Shown: one piece after another, positions 36,583 to 44,979 of the stretch
Numbering within the stretch: the stretch's first letter is position 1
Layout: each line of letters begins with the position of its first letter
Source: Symmachiella macrocystis
GTDB lineage: Bacteria; Planctomycetota; Planctomycetia; Planctomycetales; Planctomycetaceae
DNA length: 64,000 nucleotides
Assembly: GCF_007860075.1 (NCBI RefSeq)
Contig: NZ_SJPP01000001.1
Location: forward strand, 3,445,490 to 3,509,489
Direction: 5' to 3'
Notes under the pieces: generated by a model
The model's database searches: none
Told to the model about the DNA's origin: nothing
What the model saw: only the letters and a program-made list of their open reading frames with translations
Position numbers and translations under genes: made by a program

Positions 36583-36708
36583 CTTGAATTCCTATTGAGA
36601 GCGCGGGATGCTGTAGATGTTCTGACGGTGGACTGCACTCAGTCAGTAGCGATCCATCGATATGCGTCCAGCTTCTACTCCCTCTTGTCGATTTGGAGAC
36701 GCGCAATC
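36398..36708. other. gap upstream of the DUF932-like gene
   Basis: 311 nt, holding the possible small minus-strand frame and an upstream extension of the next gene's reading frame without a start supported by a ribosome site. No repeat or hairpin of note. Confidence 0.35.
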
Positions 36709-37398
36709 ATGTCTAGCTCCTGTCTCACGACGTCGGAAATCAGCGATCTGTTTGTCGAAGAAATTGAGTCACAATCGGGACGGATCACCGATACGTTTGA
36801 CGACGGATTGCGACTTTTCCAACGATCCGTATTTCCGCGGTTCGAGGACGTCCAGCCCCAGGACCGTTTGCAAGGCGGTGTGGCCTTAAAGGCGACGCTG
36901 GATGAAATCTGCGTGTTTCCTTACGTCCTCCGCGAAGTTTGCAGCAACGGCGCCGTCATGGCGCATTCGTTGTACAGTTATCGACTTGAGCGATCCATCG
37001 ACGAAACGTCGGAGAACTTAAGTTCAATTATTAGCGAAGCCATTACGGCTTGTTCTCAAGAGAAGTCTTTTAGAAATTCCGTGAAGCAGATTCGTTCGAC
37101 GCTCCATGACGAAATCAACCTCGCACTCACATTGTTGCCAATGATTTCGAGGTTCCCGGGCGGTCCATCTGGAAACATCGTCCGTTTGATTCTCGAACGA
37201 GTCTTCGCAGAAGGGATACCATCAAAGTTCGGACTGATGAATGCTATTACGTCGGTGGCCCGCGACACCGAGGATCCCGAAGACCGATGGCGACTCGAGG
37301 AATTGGGAGGCGGCATCGCCGCAGGGATTTTTCCCAAGCCGCCAGTCAATGCACCTGGTGTTGCCAAAAGCTTTTCTCGCTCAGTGACCGTCAAATAG
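36709..37398 (+). CDS. DUF932-like hypothetical protein
   Basis: 229 residues from the ATG at 36709 (GGAGACGC upstream; frame open to 36553 with only a TTG start). The order of motifs, GGVALKATLDEICVFPYVLREVCSNGA in the middle (given in part), an Arg-containing helix, and LMNAITSVARDTEDPEDRWRLEE near the end, resembles DUF932, a family found in phages, plasmids and some chromosomes, where a CxNG and an NAxT motif recur. Function is unknown. Codon use looks slightly less GC-rich than neighbours and non-coding DNA flanks it on both sides, which would fit horizontal gain. The assignment is tentative. Confidence 0.5.
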   Translation: MSSSCLTTSEISDLFVEEIESQSGRITDTFDDGLRLFQRSVFPRFEDVQPQDRLQGGVALKATLDEICVFPYVLREVCSNGAVMAHSLYSYRLERSIDETSENLSSIISEAITACSQEKSFRNSVKQIRSTLHDEINLALTLLPMISRFPGGPSGNIVRLILERVFAEGIPSKFGLMNAITSVARDTEDPEDRWRLEELGGGIAAGIFPKPPVNAPGVAKSFSRSVTVK

Positions 37399-38033
37399 GC
37401 ACCTTAGAAAAGGCCACTAATCCTGCGGTTGAGTAGGAACGATCTGCGGCGATTTAGAAAGCAGATTTCCTTGCGTCTCAGCGTTCCGAGCATTCTTGAA
37501 ACCCAAAGAGACCAGGGGCAAAAAAATGCCCGGAAGCAGCGGGTCCCAGGGGGGCGAAAGACTCCAGCCACTTCCGGGGCGATTGGCTCCGGATATTCAA
37601 TTGTCCGCTAATCTGTTTCAACTGCCTTTGATTGGGAGTGCCGTGTTCAGTCGTCGATGAGTTTTGACAACTGGAATCGGAATTGAAACTGAGGTGAGCC
37701 GCGATGTTTGTAGGAATGAACTGAGAAGTGATTTCCCGTCTGGAGGAAAACAGAAACCGCCCGCATCCTTGCTGACGTCTTCGTTTCTGCTTTCATCGGG
37801 CACATCCTTGTGCTCCGCTCCAAACGAGGCGGAACAATATGGATTTCCCGAAAACGCGTCAAGCCGGATAGTGACGGAATTCGCGTCCTCGATCATTTTT
37901 TTTAAGCCGTGTCAGGTTCGCGATTGAGATAAGCAGAAAACGCTTGTAGGCAAGTGGCAGGCGGGATTTGAGAGGCAACTTGCTGACCGATCTAGGCATC
38001 TGGACAGCTTTTTAAGATGCGAATTCTCTAAAA
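37399..38033. other. 635-nt gene-poor region
   Basis: No convincing gene: the open frames lack ribosome sites and normal composition. It holds a small hairpin (GGGCA-aaaaaa-TGCCC pattern near 37515) and a run of eight T around 37896-37903. With the DUF932-like gene it forms a stretch unlike the rest of the window and could be the remains of an insertion. Confidence 0.4.
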
Positions 38034-39884
38034 TCAATTGCCGGTTGTGGGGCGAACCAACACAGAAATCTGCCGCTGTTGGAAGTATTCCTGAAAGCGC
38101 ATGATGTCACTGTGGGCTCCCGCGGCGGCAAATGGAATCAGCGGCGTTTGCCATAAGAAATAGACATGCGCCGGTGTTTGCTTGGTGATGGGGATGTCTT
38201 TCTTGACCGCGCCGACGTCTGTCCAATTGGGTACGTCGTTCCAATTGGTGAACACATTTCCCTGCGCCGTCGGCCATGTGGCCCGCGCCAGATATTCGAG
38301 TTGAATCGGCGCTGCGTCGCTGGGGTCGGCCGAAACGATCGTGAATTGCGTGACCGGTTGTTCAAGTTTTAGCAGGGCATGAGACATGCGTTTCAATTCT
38401 TCGTCCGGAACACCCGCGCGGGGAACTGCCATGAATCCGGAAAGACAATGCCCGATCACGAGCATGACGACAAAGATTGATATCAGCAGTCGCGATTCTC
38501 GACGTTCATAGGGAGAAACGGTTCGGTATTCGGTGCGAAACGATGCGATCAAGGCTAACACGCCGATCAGCACAATCATGATGAACATCGTGATCAATCC
38601 CGTCTTCGCCAAATGCGCCGGCGCGTGCCAAATAAGATTCGCTGCGGTGATTAAACCGACGACGGCCACGGACCAGGTTGAGACATGTCCTTCCAGGATC
38701 CTCAGAATCCCCCCAGCGCCGAGCGTTAACAGCGGCACAAGCAGGAACCCCTTCCACATCAATTCTCCGGTGGCGGCGGTGAATTGATTGGTGCGGGCCA
38801 ATTGCCAGCAGATTCCGGCGACAATGGTCCAGATAATCAGCAGTTGCAGGTCACGACATCGTTTGGGCTTTTCCCCAATTTGGATTTCACGGACCGCCAT
38901 CCATAAGCCGTACAAAATCGGTCCCGCTAAAACGAGCATGAGTTCGCTGGCATCGCGCGGAAGAATGAAGGCTGAATTTTTGGCAACCGGTTTTAATGCA
39001 GTCGTATACCCTGCGTCGCCCGTTATCCAGGCGCGCCAAAACGGCTGACCTTGCGAATATCCCATCATCAATTCCCACCAGCCGCCCACGGCAAAAGCCG
39101 TGAGTGACATCACGCTCAGGGAGCGCAAGGTCGGAGCACGGTTGACAATTTGGCTGCGAGGCACAGGAGGCAAATCGGCAGCCCGTCGTAGAGGCCGTTT
39201 TAATACGATTGCATGCAAGGCTAACGTGATGACGACGACAATGGCCAGCATGCCGCCGGACAACAAACAAAAGCCCAACGCAATTCCTCCGATCAACAAA
39301 TTGGCGGAGAGCGTTGTTTTTGATTTGTGGATATGTCCCACGAAAGCCCAGATGGTCAGTACGGCAAAAAAGAGTCCCACAGGAATTGGCGACACGGTTT
39401 GAGTGTTGGTGAGGATATTGACGTGAAATGCCGCCAAGCCGACCGTCAATAATCCGAGTTTGGCATCGCCGATGCGAAATGCCAGCGCATAGACCGCACC
39501 TAAGAAACAGGCGCTCGCCACAAAGGGAGCCAGCATCAGGGCCGAAAGCGACCACGTCCCGAACACATCGGTCGCCCACGCAGCCAACCAACTGATCAAT
39601 GGCGGTTGCCAACGGTAAGGAATCGATTCGTCGTTCGATCCGGGAGCGACAAACGCGCTGACGGTCGGTGCGGAGGAGAGTTTTAGCGCCTTGAGCCCCC
39701 ATGCCGCATTCGAGTCGGTCAACGGACGATACATCACCGCGATCAGCGCCGGTAAACAGGCCAGTACCACCACCCAGGGGACCATGGCCCGTGCGTGGTC
39801 GAAGACAGCAAATAGCGGGCGAATTGGTTCGGCCGCCATCCGCTGCAGTTGGTCATCGTCAATCTTTTTGAACTCGACGGACAT
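38034..39884 (-). CDS. multi-pass membrane protein, GT39/ArnT-like glycosyltransferase
   Basis: 616 residues with roughly 12 hydrophobic helices. The first, VPWVVVLACLPALIAVMY, is followed by an extracytoplasmic loop containing YRPLTDSNAAWG and later IPYRWQPPLISWLAAW, similar in position to the catalytic first loop of dolichyl-phosphate-mannose-type transferases (GT39/GT83, ArnT), which use a polyprenyl-linked sugar donor. The C-terminal part is a soluble domain of about 140 residues (VPRAGVPDEELKRMSHALLKL). The usual acidic residue pair of the first loop is not clear, so the exact family is uncertain. Inner membrane. It diverges from the mqnD-like gene, with 277 nt between. Confidence 0.7.
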   Translation of the reverse strand: MSVEFKKIDDDQLQRMAAEPIRPLFAVFDHARAMVPWVVVLACLPALIAVMYRPLTDSNAAWGLKALKLSSAPTVSAFVAPGSNDESIPYRWQPPLISWLAAWATDVFGTWSLSALMLAPFVASACFLGAVYALAFRIGDAKLGLLTVGLAAFHVNILTNTQTVSPIPVGLFFAVLTIWAFVGHIHKSKTTLSANLLIGGIALGFCLLSGGMLAIVVVITLALHAIVLKRPLRRAADLPPVPRSQIVNRAPTLRSLSVMSLTAFAVGGWWELMMGYSQGQPFWRAWITGDAGYTTALKPVAKNSAFILPRDASELMLVLAGPILYGLWMAVREIQIGEKPKRCRDLQLLIIWTIVAGICWQLARTNQFTAATGELMWKGFLLVPLLTLGAGGILRILEGHVSTWSVAVVGLITAANLIWHAPAHLAKTGLITMFIMIVLIGVLALIASFRTEYRTVSPYERRESRLLISIFVVMLVIGHCLSGFMAVPRAGVPDEELKRMSHALLKLEQPVTQFTIVSADPSDAAPIQLEYLARATWPTAQGNVFTNWNDVPNWTDVGAVKKDIPITKQTPAHVYFLWQTPLIPFAAAGAHSDIMRFQEYFQQRQISVLVRPTTGN

Positions 39885-40161
39885 GAAAAAGCGTGTCTTC
39901 GATCTGTTCGAAACTTAGCCCAATCTTGGGTCCGGTGGAGGATGAGGCGGCAATGCGACTGTGACCCTTGCGGCGGTCCGGCGCGGAAGTTAGGCTGCAC
40001 TTCAGTTTGGCGACGCGCCTGCGGGCGCCCGAAGTGTATCGATTCGGCATCCATTCGACAATCTCGACATCCTGCGGTTAAGGATCGCGAGTTGGCTCGG
40101 TTAGTTCACGGTATAGCAGGTTTTTACTCAACTCGACACGAAAAATTGGCAGAACGCATTC

Positions 40162-41007
40162 ATGTCTCAGGTTAAGACTTTGATTCAGGTCGGACACAGT
40201 CCCGATCCCGACGACGCCTTTATGTTTCATGCTTTGGCGAACGACAAGATCGAAACAGGCAATTATACCTTTACACATACCCTGCAGGATATCGAGACGC
40301 TCAACCAACGCGCGCTCAAGGCCGAACTGGAATTGACGGCCGTCAGTCTGCACGGATATGCCTATCTCACCGATACTTACGCAATATGCGCCTGCGGCGC
40401 CAGCATCGGCGACAATTACGGACCAATGGTCGTCGCCCGGGAAGCGGGAAGTATCGAAAGCCTCAAAGGCAAAACCATCGCCATTCCCGGCAAACTGACG
40501 ACGGCGTTTTTGGCGCTGAAGTTATTGCTGGGGGACACATTCGAATACGAGATACACCCCTTCGACGAAATCCTCAACTTGGTCGAGGCGGGCAAGGTCG
40601 ACGCGGGGTTGATTATTCACGAAGGCCAATTGACCTATGGCGAACAAGGTTTGCACTTGATCGTCGATTTAGGCGTGTGGTGGCATGATGAGACAGGCTT
40701 ACCGTTGCCACTGGGCGCCAACGCCATCCGCAAGGATCTGGGCGAACAGGCCATGCATGAAGTGACCGCTTTGCTCAAGCAGAGCATTGAGTACGGTTTG
40801 GATCATCGTCAGGAAGCCTTGGATTATGCCCTGCAGTTCGGGCGCAATCTGGATCACGGCAAGGCAGATAAGTTTGTCGGCATGTACGTCAATGACTGGA
40901 CGCTCGATTTTGGTCCCCGTGGCCGCGAAGCAGTGCAATTGCTGCTCAACCGTGGGCACGAAGCGGGCGTGATTCCCAAGCCGGTCGACGTGGAATTCAT
41001 CGGATGA
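40162..41007 (+). CDS. mqnD: MqnD-like 1,4-dihydroxy-6-naphthoate synthase family protein
   Basis: 281 residues, a normal length for MqnD. SPDPDDAFMFHALANDKI at the start corresponds to the MqnD/MqnA signature (SPCPNDTFxF); later come HGYAYLTDTYAICACGAS, LKGKTIAIPGKLTTAFLAL and GLIIHEGQLTYGEQGLHLIVDLG. The family has a periplasmic-binding-protein fold and in the futalosine pathway converts cyclic dehypoxanthinyl futalosine to 1,4-dihydroxy-6-naphthoate for menaquinone. Other mqn genes are not beside it. Some SBP-type homologues are not enzymes, so a transport-binding role is the alternative, but no signal peptide is present. Confidence 0.75.
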   Translation: MSQVKTLIQVGHSPDPDDAFMFHALANDKIETGNYTFTHTLQDIETLNQRALKAELELTAVSLHGYAYLTDTYAICACGASIGDNYGPMVVAREAGSIESLKGKTIAIPGKLTTAFLALKLLLGDTFEYEIHPFDEILNLVEAGKVDAGLIIHEGQLTYGEQGLHLIVDLGVWWHDETGLPLPLGANAIRKDLGEQAMHEVTALLKQSIEYGLDHRQEALDYALQFGRNLDHGKADKFVGMYVNDWTLDFGPRGREAVQLLLNRGHEAGVIPKPVDVEFIG

Positions 41008-41119
41008 GTTGGCGGTGTCGCGCCGCCATCTGTTTGCCGTGGCTGAGAAACGACGATTATTTCTTCGGCTCGGCGTTGATTCATTTACGCTGGCCCGTTT
41101 TTGGGATTCGTTTGACGCA

Positions 41120-41917
41120 ATGACATCGCACACTCCTGGGGATTACCTGCAACAAGTTTTCGGTCTGGAAGATCGGACAGCCGTGGTCATTGGTGGCACC
41201 GGTGTCCTGGGCGGAGCTATTGCCGCCGCACTCGCACAAGCCGGCGCCCACACATTGATCGTGGGGCGGAATGCCGAATTGGGCGCTGCCTGTGTCGCAC
41301 GGATTACAGAACTGGGCGGCTCGACGGAATTCGTCGCGGCTGATTCCACCAGCCGCGCAGACCTCGAAGCCATCGTTGCGCATGTCACCAGCCAAAATCG
41401 CACAGTGGATGTGCTCGTCAACGGTGCCGGGATCAATTCGGCTACGCCGTTTTTAGAGATCAGCGACGACGAATGGGACAACATCTTTAACGTCAATCTT
41501 CGCGGTGTGCGACTCGCCTGTCAGGTCTTCGGCGCGCACATGTTGGAAAACAAAGTCAACGGTTCGATCATTAATATTTCCTCACTAAGCGGCATGATCC
41601 CCTTGTCGCGCGTCTTCACTTATTCCGCGACTAAAGCTGCGGTGATCAACCTCACGCAAAACCTAGCACGCGAATGGGCCCCGCAAGGGCTTCGCGTGAA
41701 TTCGTTGGCGCCTGGGTTTTTCCCGGCGGAACAAAATCGCAAGGTGCTCACTCCCGACCGCGTAGAAAGCATCATGCGGCACACGCCGATGGATCGTTTC
41801 GGGTCGCCCGAAGAATTGGCCGGGGCCGTGTTGTTGATGGCCTCACCGGTCGCCGGAAGTTTTCTGACCGGCACCAACATAGCTGTCGACGGTGGGTTTA
41901 CAGCAATGACGATCTGA
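41120..41917 (+). CDS. short-chain dehydrogenase/reductase (SDR)
   Basis: 265 residues from the ATG at 41120. Classical SDR: the cofactor motif GGTGVLGGAIA (TGxxxGxG variant), NNAG-equivalent VNGAG, catalytic Ser in INISSLSG and Tyr-Lys in FTYSATKAA (YxxxK). Closest by eye to glucose/gluconate/mannonate-type oxidoreductases (e.g., gluconate 5-dehydrogenase, KduD-like): PGFFPAEQNRKVL and the terminal TGTNIAVDGGFTAM. The N-terminal residues before VFGLEDRTAVVIGG are family-typical. Cytoplasmic and NAD(P)-dependent. It sits between mqnD-like and nadB genes with 112- and 97-nt gaps, so co-transcription is uncertain. Confidence 0.87.
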   Translation: MTSHTPGDYLQQVFGLEDRTAVVIGGTGVLGGAIAAALAQAGAHTLIVGRNAELGAACVARITELGGSTEFVAADSTSRADLEAIVAHVTSQNRTVDVLVNGAGINSATPFLEISDDEWDNIFNVNLRGVRLACQVFGAHMLENKVNGSIINISSLSGMIPLSRVFTYSATKAAVINLTQNLAREWAPQGLRVNSLAPGFFPAEQNRKVLTPDRVESIMRHTPMDRFGSPEELAGAVLLMASPVAGSFLTGTNIAVDGGFTAMTI

Positions 41918-42014
41918 GGCGGCAGCCCGGAGAAGGTGAGAATGTCGCCGCAATTGGGTATAGTGCGGCTGCACTTTTTTTCCGTTCCCTCGGTTTTGAT
42001 AGAACGCGATCCCC

Positions 42015-43649
42015 GTGGCCGATATCAATTTCTCGCCATTGCACCGTTATTTGGTGCGGTTTCATCCCAAACGGATTCCGCATGCTTTCACCGATGTCTT
42101 GATTCTCGGGGGAGGAATCGCCGGGCTAAGCGCTGCGTTGGAAGTCCCTGCGCCGCTGCAAGCTACAGTGATCACCAAAGATGCTTTGGTGCAATCCAAC
42201 AGCGTCTATGCCCAGGGGGGAATCGCCGGCGTCTTGGATCCCTTGGATGAAATCGCCAATCACATTGCCGACACAATCACCGCCGGCAAAGGGATGTGCG
42301 ATCCGGATGTTGTCGAAATGGTCATCCGCGAAGCCCCGGAGCGGATTCAGCAGTTGATCCGACTGGGGACTCAATTCGATCGCGAAGATGGCGAACTGGC
42401 GCTGACGCGCGAAGGCGGGCACAGCCATCGCCGCATCGCCCATGCCTTGGGAGACGCGACCGGCAAAGAGATCATGCGGGCGATGATTGCAGAGGTCAAT
42501 CAGTCGGAGCGGATTCAGTGTTGGCCCGAAACCTTTACGATTGATTTGCTGACCTACGAAGGAGTTTGCCGCGGGGCACTGGTGTGGAATCCGCATCACG
42601 GCAAAACTTTTGTGTGGGCCAAACAGACGATTCTAGCAACCGGTGGCGCGGGGTGTCTGTTTCGAGAAACCACCAATCCCCAAATCGCCACAGCCGACGG
42701 ACACGCGATTGCCGCCCGCGCCGGCGCCGAAATGCGGGATATGGAATTCATGCAATTCCACCCCACCGTATTATACATCGCCGGCAGCTCGCGGCATCTG
42801 ATATCCGAGGCGGTTCGCGGAGAAGGTGCGTACCTGCGCGATGCGACCGGGCATCGCTTTATGGCCGACTATGATGATCGGTTGGAACTGGCGCCGCGAG
42901 ATGTCGTCAGTCAAGCGATTACGTTGCAGATGAAAAAGACCAACCACCCCAACGTGTTTCTCGACCTCACGCATTTGCCGCCGGAAATGATCAAAGAGCG
43001 TTTTCCCCATATCGGCAAAGTCTGTGCGGAATTTGGATTGAACATCGCTCACGATCTGATACCCGTCCGCCCCGGCGCGCATTATATGGTCGGGGGGGTG
43101 ACCGTGGACCGGGATGCCCGCACCACACTGCCGGGACTCTGGGCCGCTGGGGAAGTCACGTCCACAGGACTGCACGGCGCGAATCGCTTGGCATCGAACA
43201 GCCTCTTGGAAGGAGTAGTCTACGGCCGGTTGGCGGGACACGGAGCAGCGGTCGCAGCAGCGGAGATTCCCGATCAATATCGCGCACTGCCGCTCGAAAG
43301 CGATTGGCCGACGGTGAGTATCGACGACAAAGATCAACTCGATCTGAAAGACCTCCGCAATTCGCTTACCAGCGAAATGTGGCGCAAGGTGGGTATCCAA
43401 CGCGATGACACCGACTTGAACGAAGCGGGCCAGAACGTCGAGTTTTGGAATCGCTACGTCGCCAGCCGCGAATTCGCCTCTCCCGAGGGCTGGGAGCTAC
43501 AAAACATGATGCTCGCCGCCAAATTGATGATCGCAGCCGCGCGGCAGCGCACCGAAAGTCGCGGCGTCCACTTTCGCCACGATTATCCCGAAACCGACCC
43601 AGCACAGTCATGCCACATTACGATGGTGGCCAAACGAACCGAGGCCTGA
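42015..43649 (+). CDS. nadB: L-aspartate oxidase
   Basis: 544 residues, GTG start at 42015. FAD-linked enzyme of the succinate dehydrogenase/fumarate reductase flavoprotein family that oxidises L-aspartate to iminoaspartate, the first step of de novo NAD synthesis with NadA. Visible: dinucleotide motif LILGGGIAGLSAAL, SVYAQGGIAGVLD (the family's SxxAxGG flavin loop), active-site GGHSHRRIAHALGDATG, QFHPT, the second substrate region EAVRGEGAYLRD, and HYMVGGVTVD ... GLHGANRLASNSLLE near the FAD cap. Length and motif order are normal. nadA and nadC are not adjacent. Cytoplasmic. Confidence 0.92.
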   Translation: MADINFSPLHRYLVRFHPKRIPHAFTDVLILGGGIAGLSAALEVPAPLQATVITKDALVQSNSVYAQGGIAGVLDPLDEIANHIADTITAGKGMCDPDVVEMVIREAPERIQQLIRLGTQFDREDGELALTREGGHSHRRIAHALGDATGKEIMRAMIAEVNQSERIQCWPETFTIDLLTYEGVCRGALVWNPHHGKTFVWAKQTILATGGAGCLFRETTNPQIATADGHAIAARAGAEMRDMEFMQFHPTVLYIAGSSRHLISEAVRGEGAYLRDATGHRFMADYDDRLELAPRDVVSQAITLQMKKTNHPNVFLDLTHLPPEMIKERFPHIGKVCAEFGLNIAHDLIPVRPGAHYMVGGVTVDRDARTTLPGLWAAGEVTSTGLHGANRLASNSLLEGVVYGRLAGHGAAVAAAEIPDQYRALPLESDWPTVSIDDKDQLDLKDLRNSLTSEMWRKVGIQRDDTDLNEAGQNVEFWNRYVASREFASPEGWELQNMMLAAKLMIAAARQRTESRGVHFRHDYPETDPAQSCHITMVAKRTEA

Positions 43650-43696
43650 AGATGCAAATGCATTCAGGCTCTTGAATCTATTAACCGCTATTGAAC

Positions 43697-44722
43697 CTAT
43701 AACCACAGTGCGGCGGCAAAATCTGGGGCCCACTGTTGCCGTCGCTCATCGAGGAATCGTGACAACGCGTTGCGCAAATCGTGACCCGATATCGTCCAGT
43801 CAGCGGCATGGGCTTCGGTGAGGTCGTCGTCCAATAGCGTTTGCCGAAACGTCGGATCGTCTAACTTTTCCAGATATCGGGCATAGATCGTCGCGATCGC
43901 CGCCATGTCGGCATTCTCGGCTGATGGGCAGGACCAGGCCAATCGCTCCAGTGGCGTGAGACGCAGCATTGCCTGAAATTGTTGGAGCGGATCGTGCGGC
44001 ACGCTGCTGCATTCTCCCAACAGACACAGCAGCCCCGCATACATCACCGTGCGGCTGTGCGCGTGTTTGAAGCTTCGCATCCGTTGAAAACCAGCGCCGT
44101 GCGACTGATCCCACTGAGCGGCGACGCACATCGAACGGTAATACCGCAGGAGATCATTCAACAAATACCGCCACCAGGCAGTTGTGGCATCACCAGAGGT
44201 GGCTGCCGTATACCAGCGGATCACATCAGGCAGTAATTGCTCATAGGCAACCGTGCCGTAAACTGGTTGCGCGTCGCAGAACAATTGGAACCGTTTTCCG
44301 AACGTGGGGATGTGCTCGTCGATTTTCCCACGGACGTCGACGTTGCAGAGAGCGGCGGGGGTGGTGGGAATGGAAAAAATTCCGCCGCGCCGCGAGTGGG
44401 GGAGCTGCAATGCTCCCAATGCCTCCCAGACAGAATCACAGGCCTGTTGCGCTTGTGGCGAATCGGTGGTGATTTCGTCGCTTAAAACGACAATCAAATC
44501 CGCGTCGGAACCGGCGACTGCTTCCATGCGGCCTAACGACCCCGAGGCCGCCACGGTGAGAATCCGCGGATCCAGTGCGGCCGCTTGCAGTTGGTCGCTG
44601 ATCTGCTGCAGGAGTCGTTGTGAATTTTTCCAGGCGGCATCCAGTCGGGGGTGTTTGCTCAAGTCGAGGGCGGTTTCGGCACTCCAGGAACGATGTGCGG
44701 CAAATTTGTGGGGCAGTGGCAA
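43697..44722 (-). CDS. nucleotidyltransferase-fold protein
   Basis: 341 residues. The Pol-beta superfamily motif is clear: GSLGRMEAVAGSDADLIVV (GSxxRG...DxD type) near residues 61-80, then a third Asp in CNVDVRGKID. The remaining helical half (LLNDLLRYYRSMCVAAQWD) resembles the C-terminal part of DUF294/GlnD-type uridylyltransferases. GS...DxD suggests a working nucleotidyltransferase, but the substrate (protein, antibiotic or tRNA) is unknown. The ATG at 44722 is divergent from the ABC-transporter operon. Confidence 0.75.
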   Translation of the reverse strand: MPLPHKFAAHRSWSAETALDLSKHPRLDAAWKNSQRLLQQISDQLQAAALDPRILTVAASGSLGRMEAVAGSDADLIVVLSDEITTDSPQAQQACDSVWEALGALQLPHSRRGGIFSIPTTPAALCNVDVRGKIDEHIPTFGKRFQLFCDAQPVYGTVAYEQLLPDVIRWYTAATSGDATTAWWRYLLNDLLRYYRSMCVAAQWDQSHGAGFQRMRSFKHAHSRTVMYAGLLCLLGECSSVPHDPLQQFQAMLRLTPLERLAWSCPSAENADMAAIATIYARYLEKLDDPTFRQTLLDDDLTEAHAADWTISGHDLRNALSRFLDERRQQWAPDFAAALWL

Positions 44723-44824
44723 TACGGATTCCTTGTCACGATTGGGGGCGAATGGGTTGATGAATCGGTGGAGAATCCACTTTTTATCATGCAGACGGTG
44801 GCCGTCTGGTGGCCGTTACAGGTT

Positions 44825-44839
44825 CCCTAGATTCTAGGG
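44825..44839. promoter_or_regulatory. 15-bp palindrome in divergent promoter region
   Basis: CCCTAGA-T-TCTAGGG, perfect 7+1+7, about 100 nt from the nucleotidyltransferase start and 140 nt from the peptide-binding lipoprotein start. It could be an operator for the divergent pair. Several such palindromes are expected by chance in the window. Confidence 0.25.
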
Positions 44840-44979
44840 TTGCCCGAATCCCACGTCTCTGCCAGAATCCAGACTGGTTGCCGGTCTCAAAACAAAGGAC
44901 CGGATGGAGAGATCGACCCGCACCCCGCACGATTGGCGCGTGTTGCGGTGAATCCCGCGTAGATAAAGGATTGGCAGGC

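Noticed and set aside
37664-37927. 87-codon plus-strand frame in the 37.4-38.0 kb gap
   Set aside because: No ribosome site, low-quality composition and an overlapping minus-strand frame of similar size.
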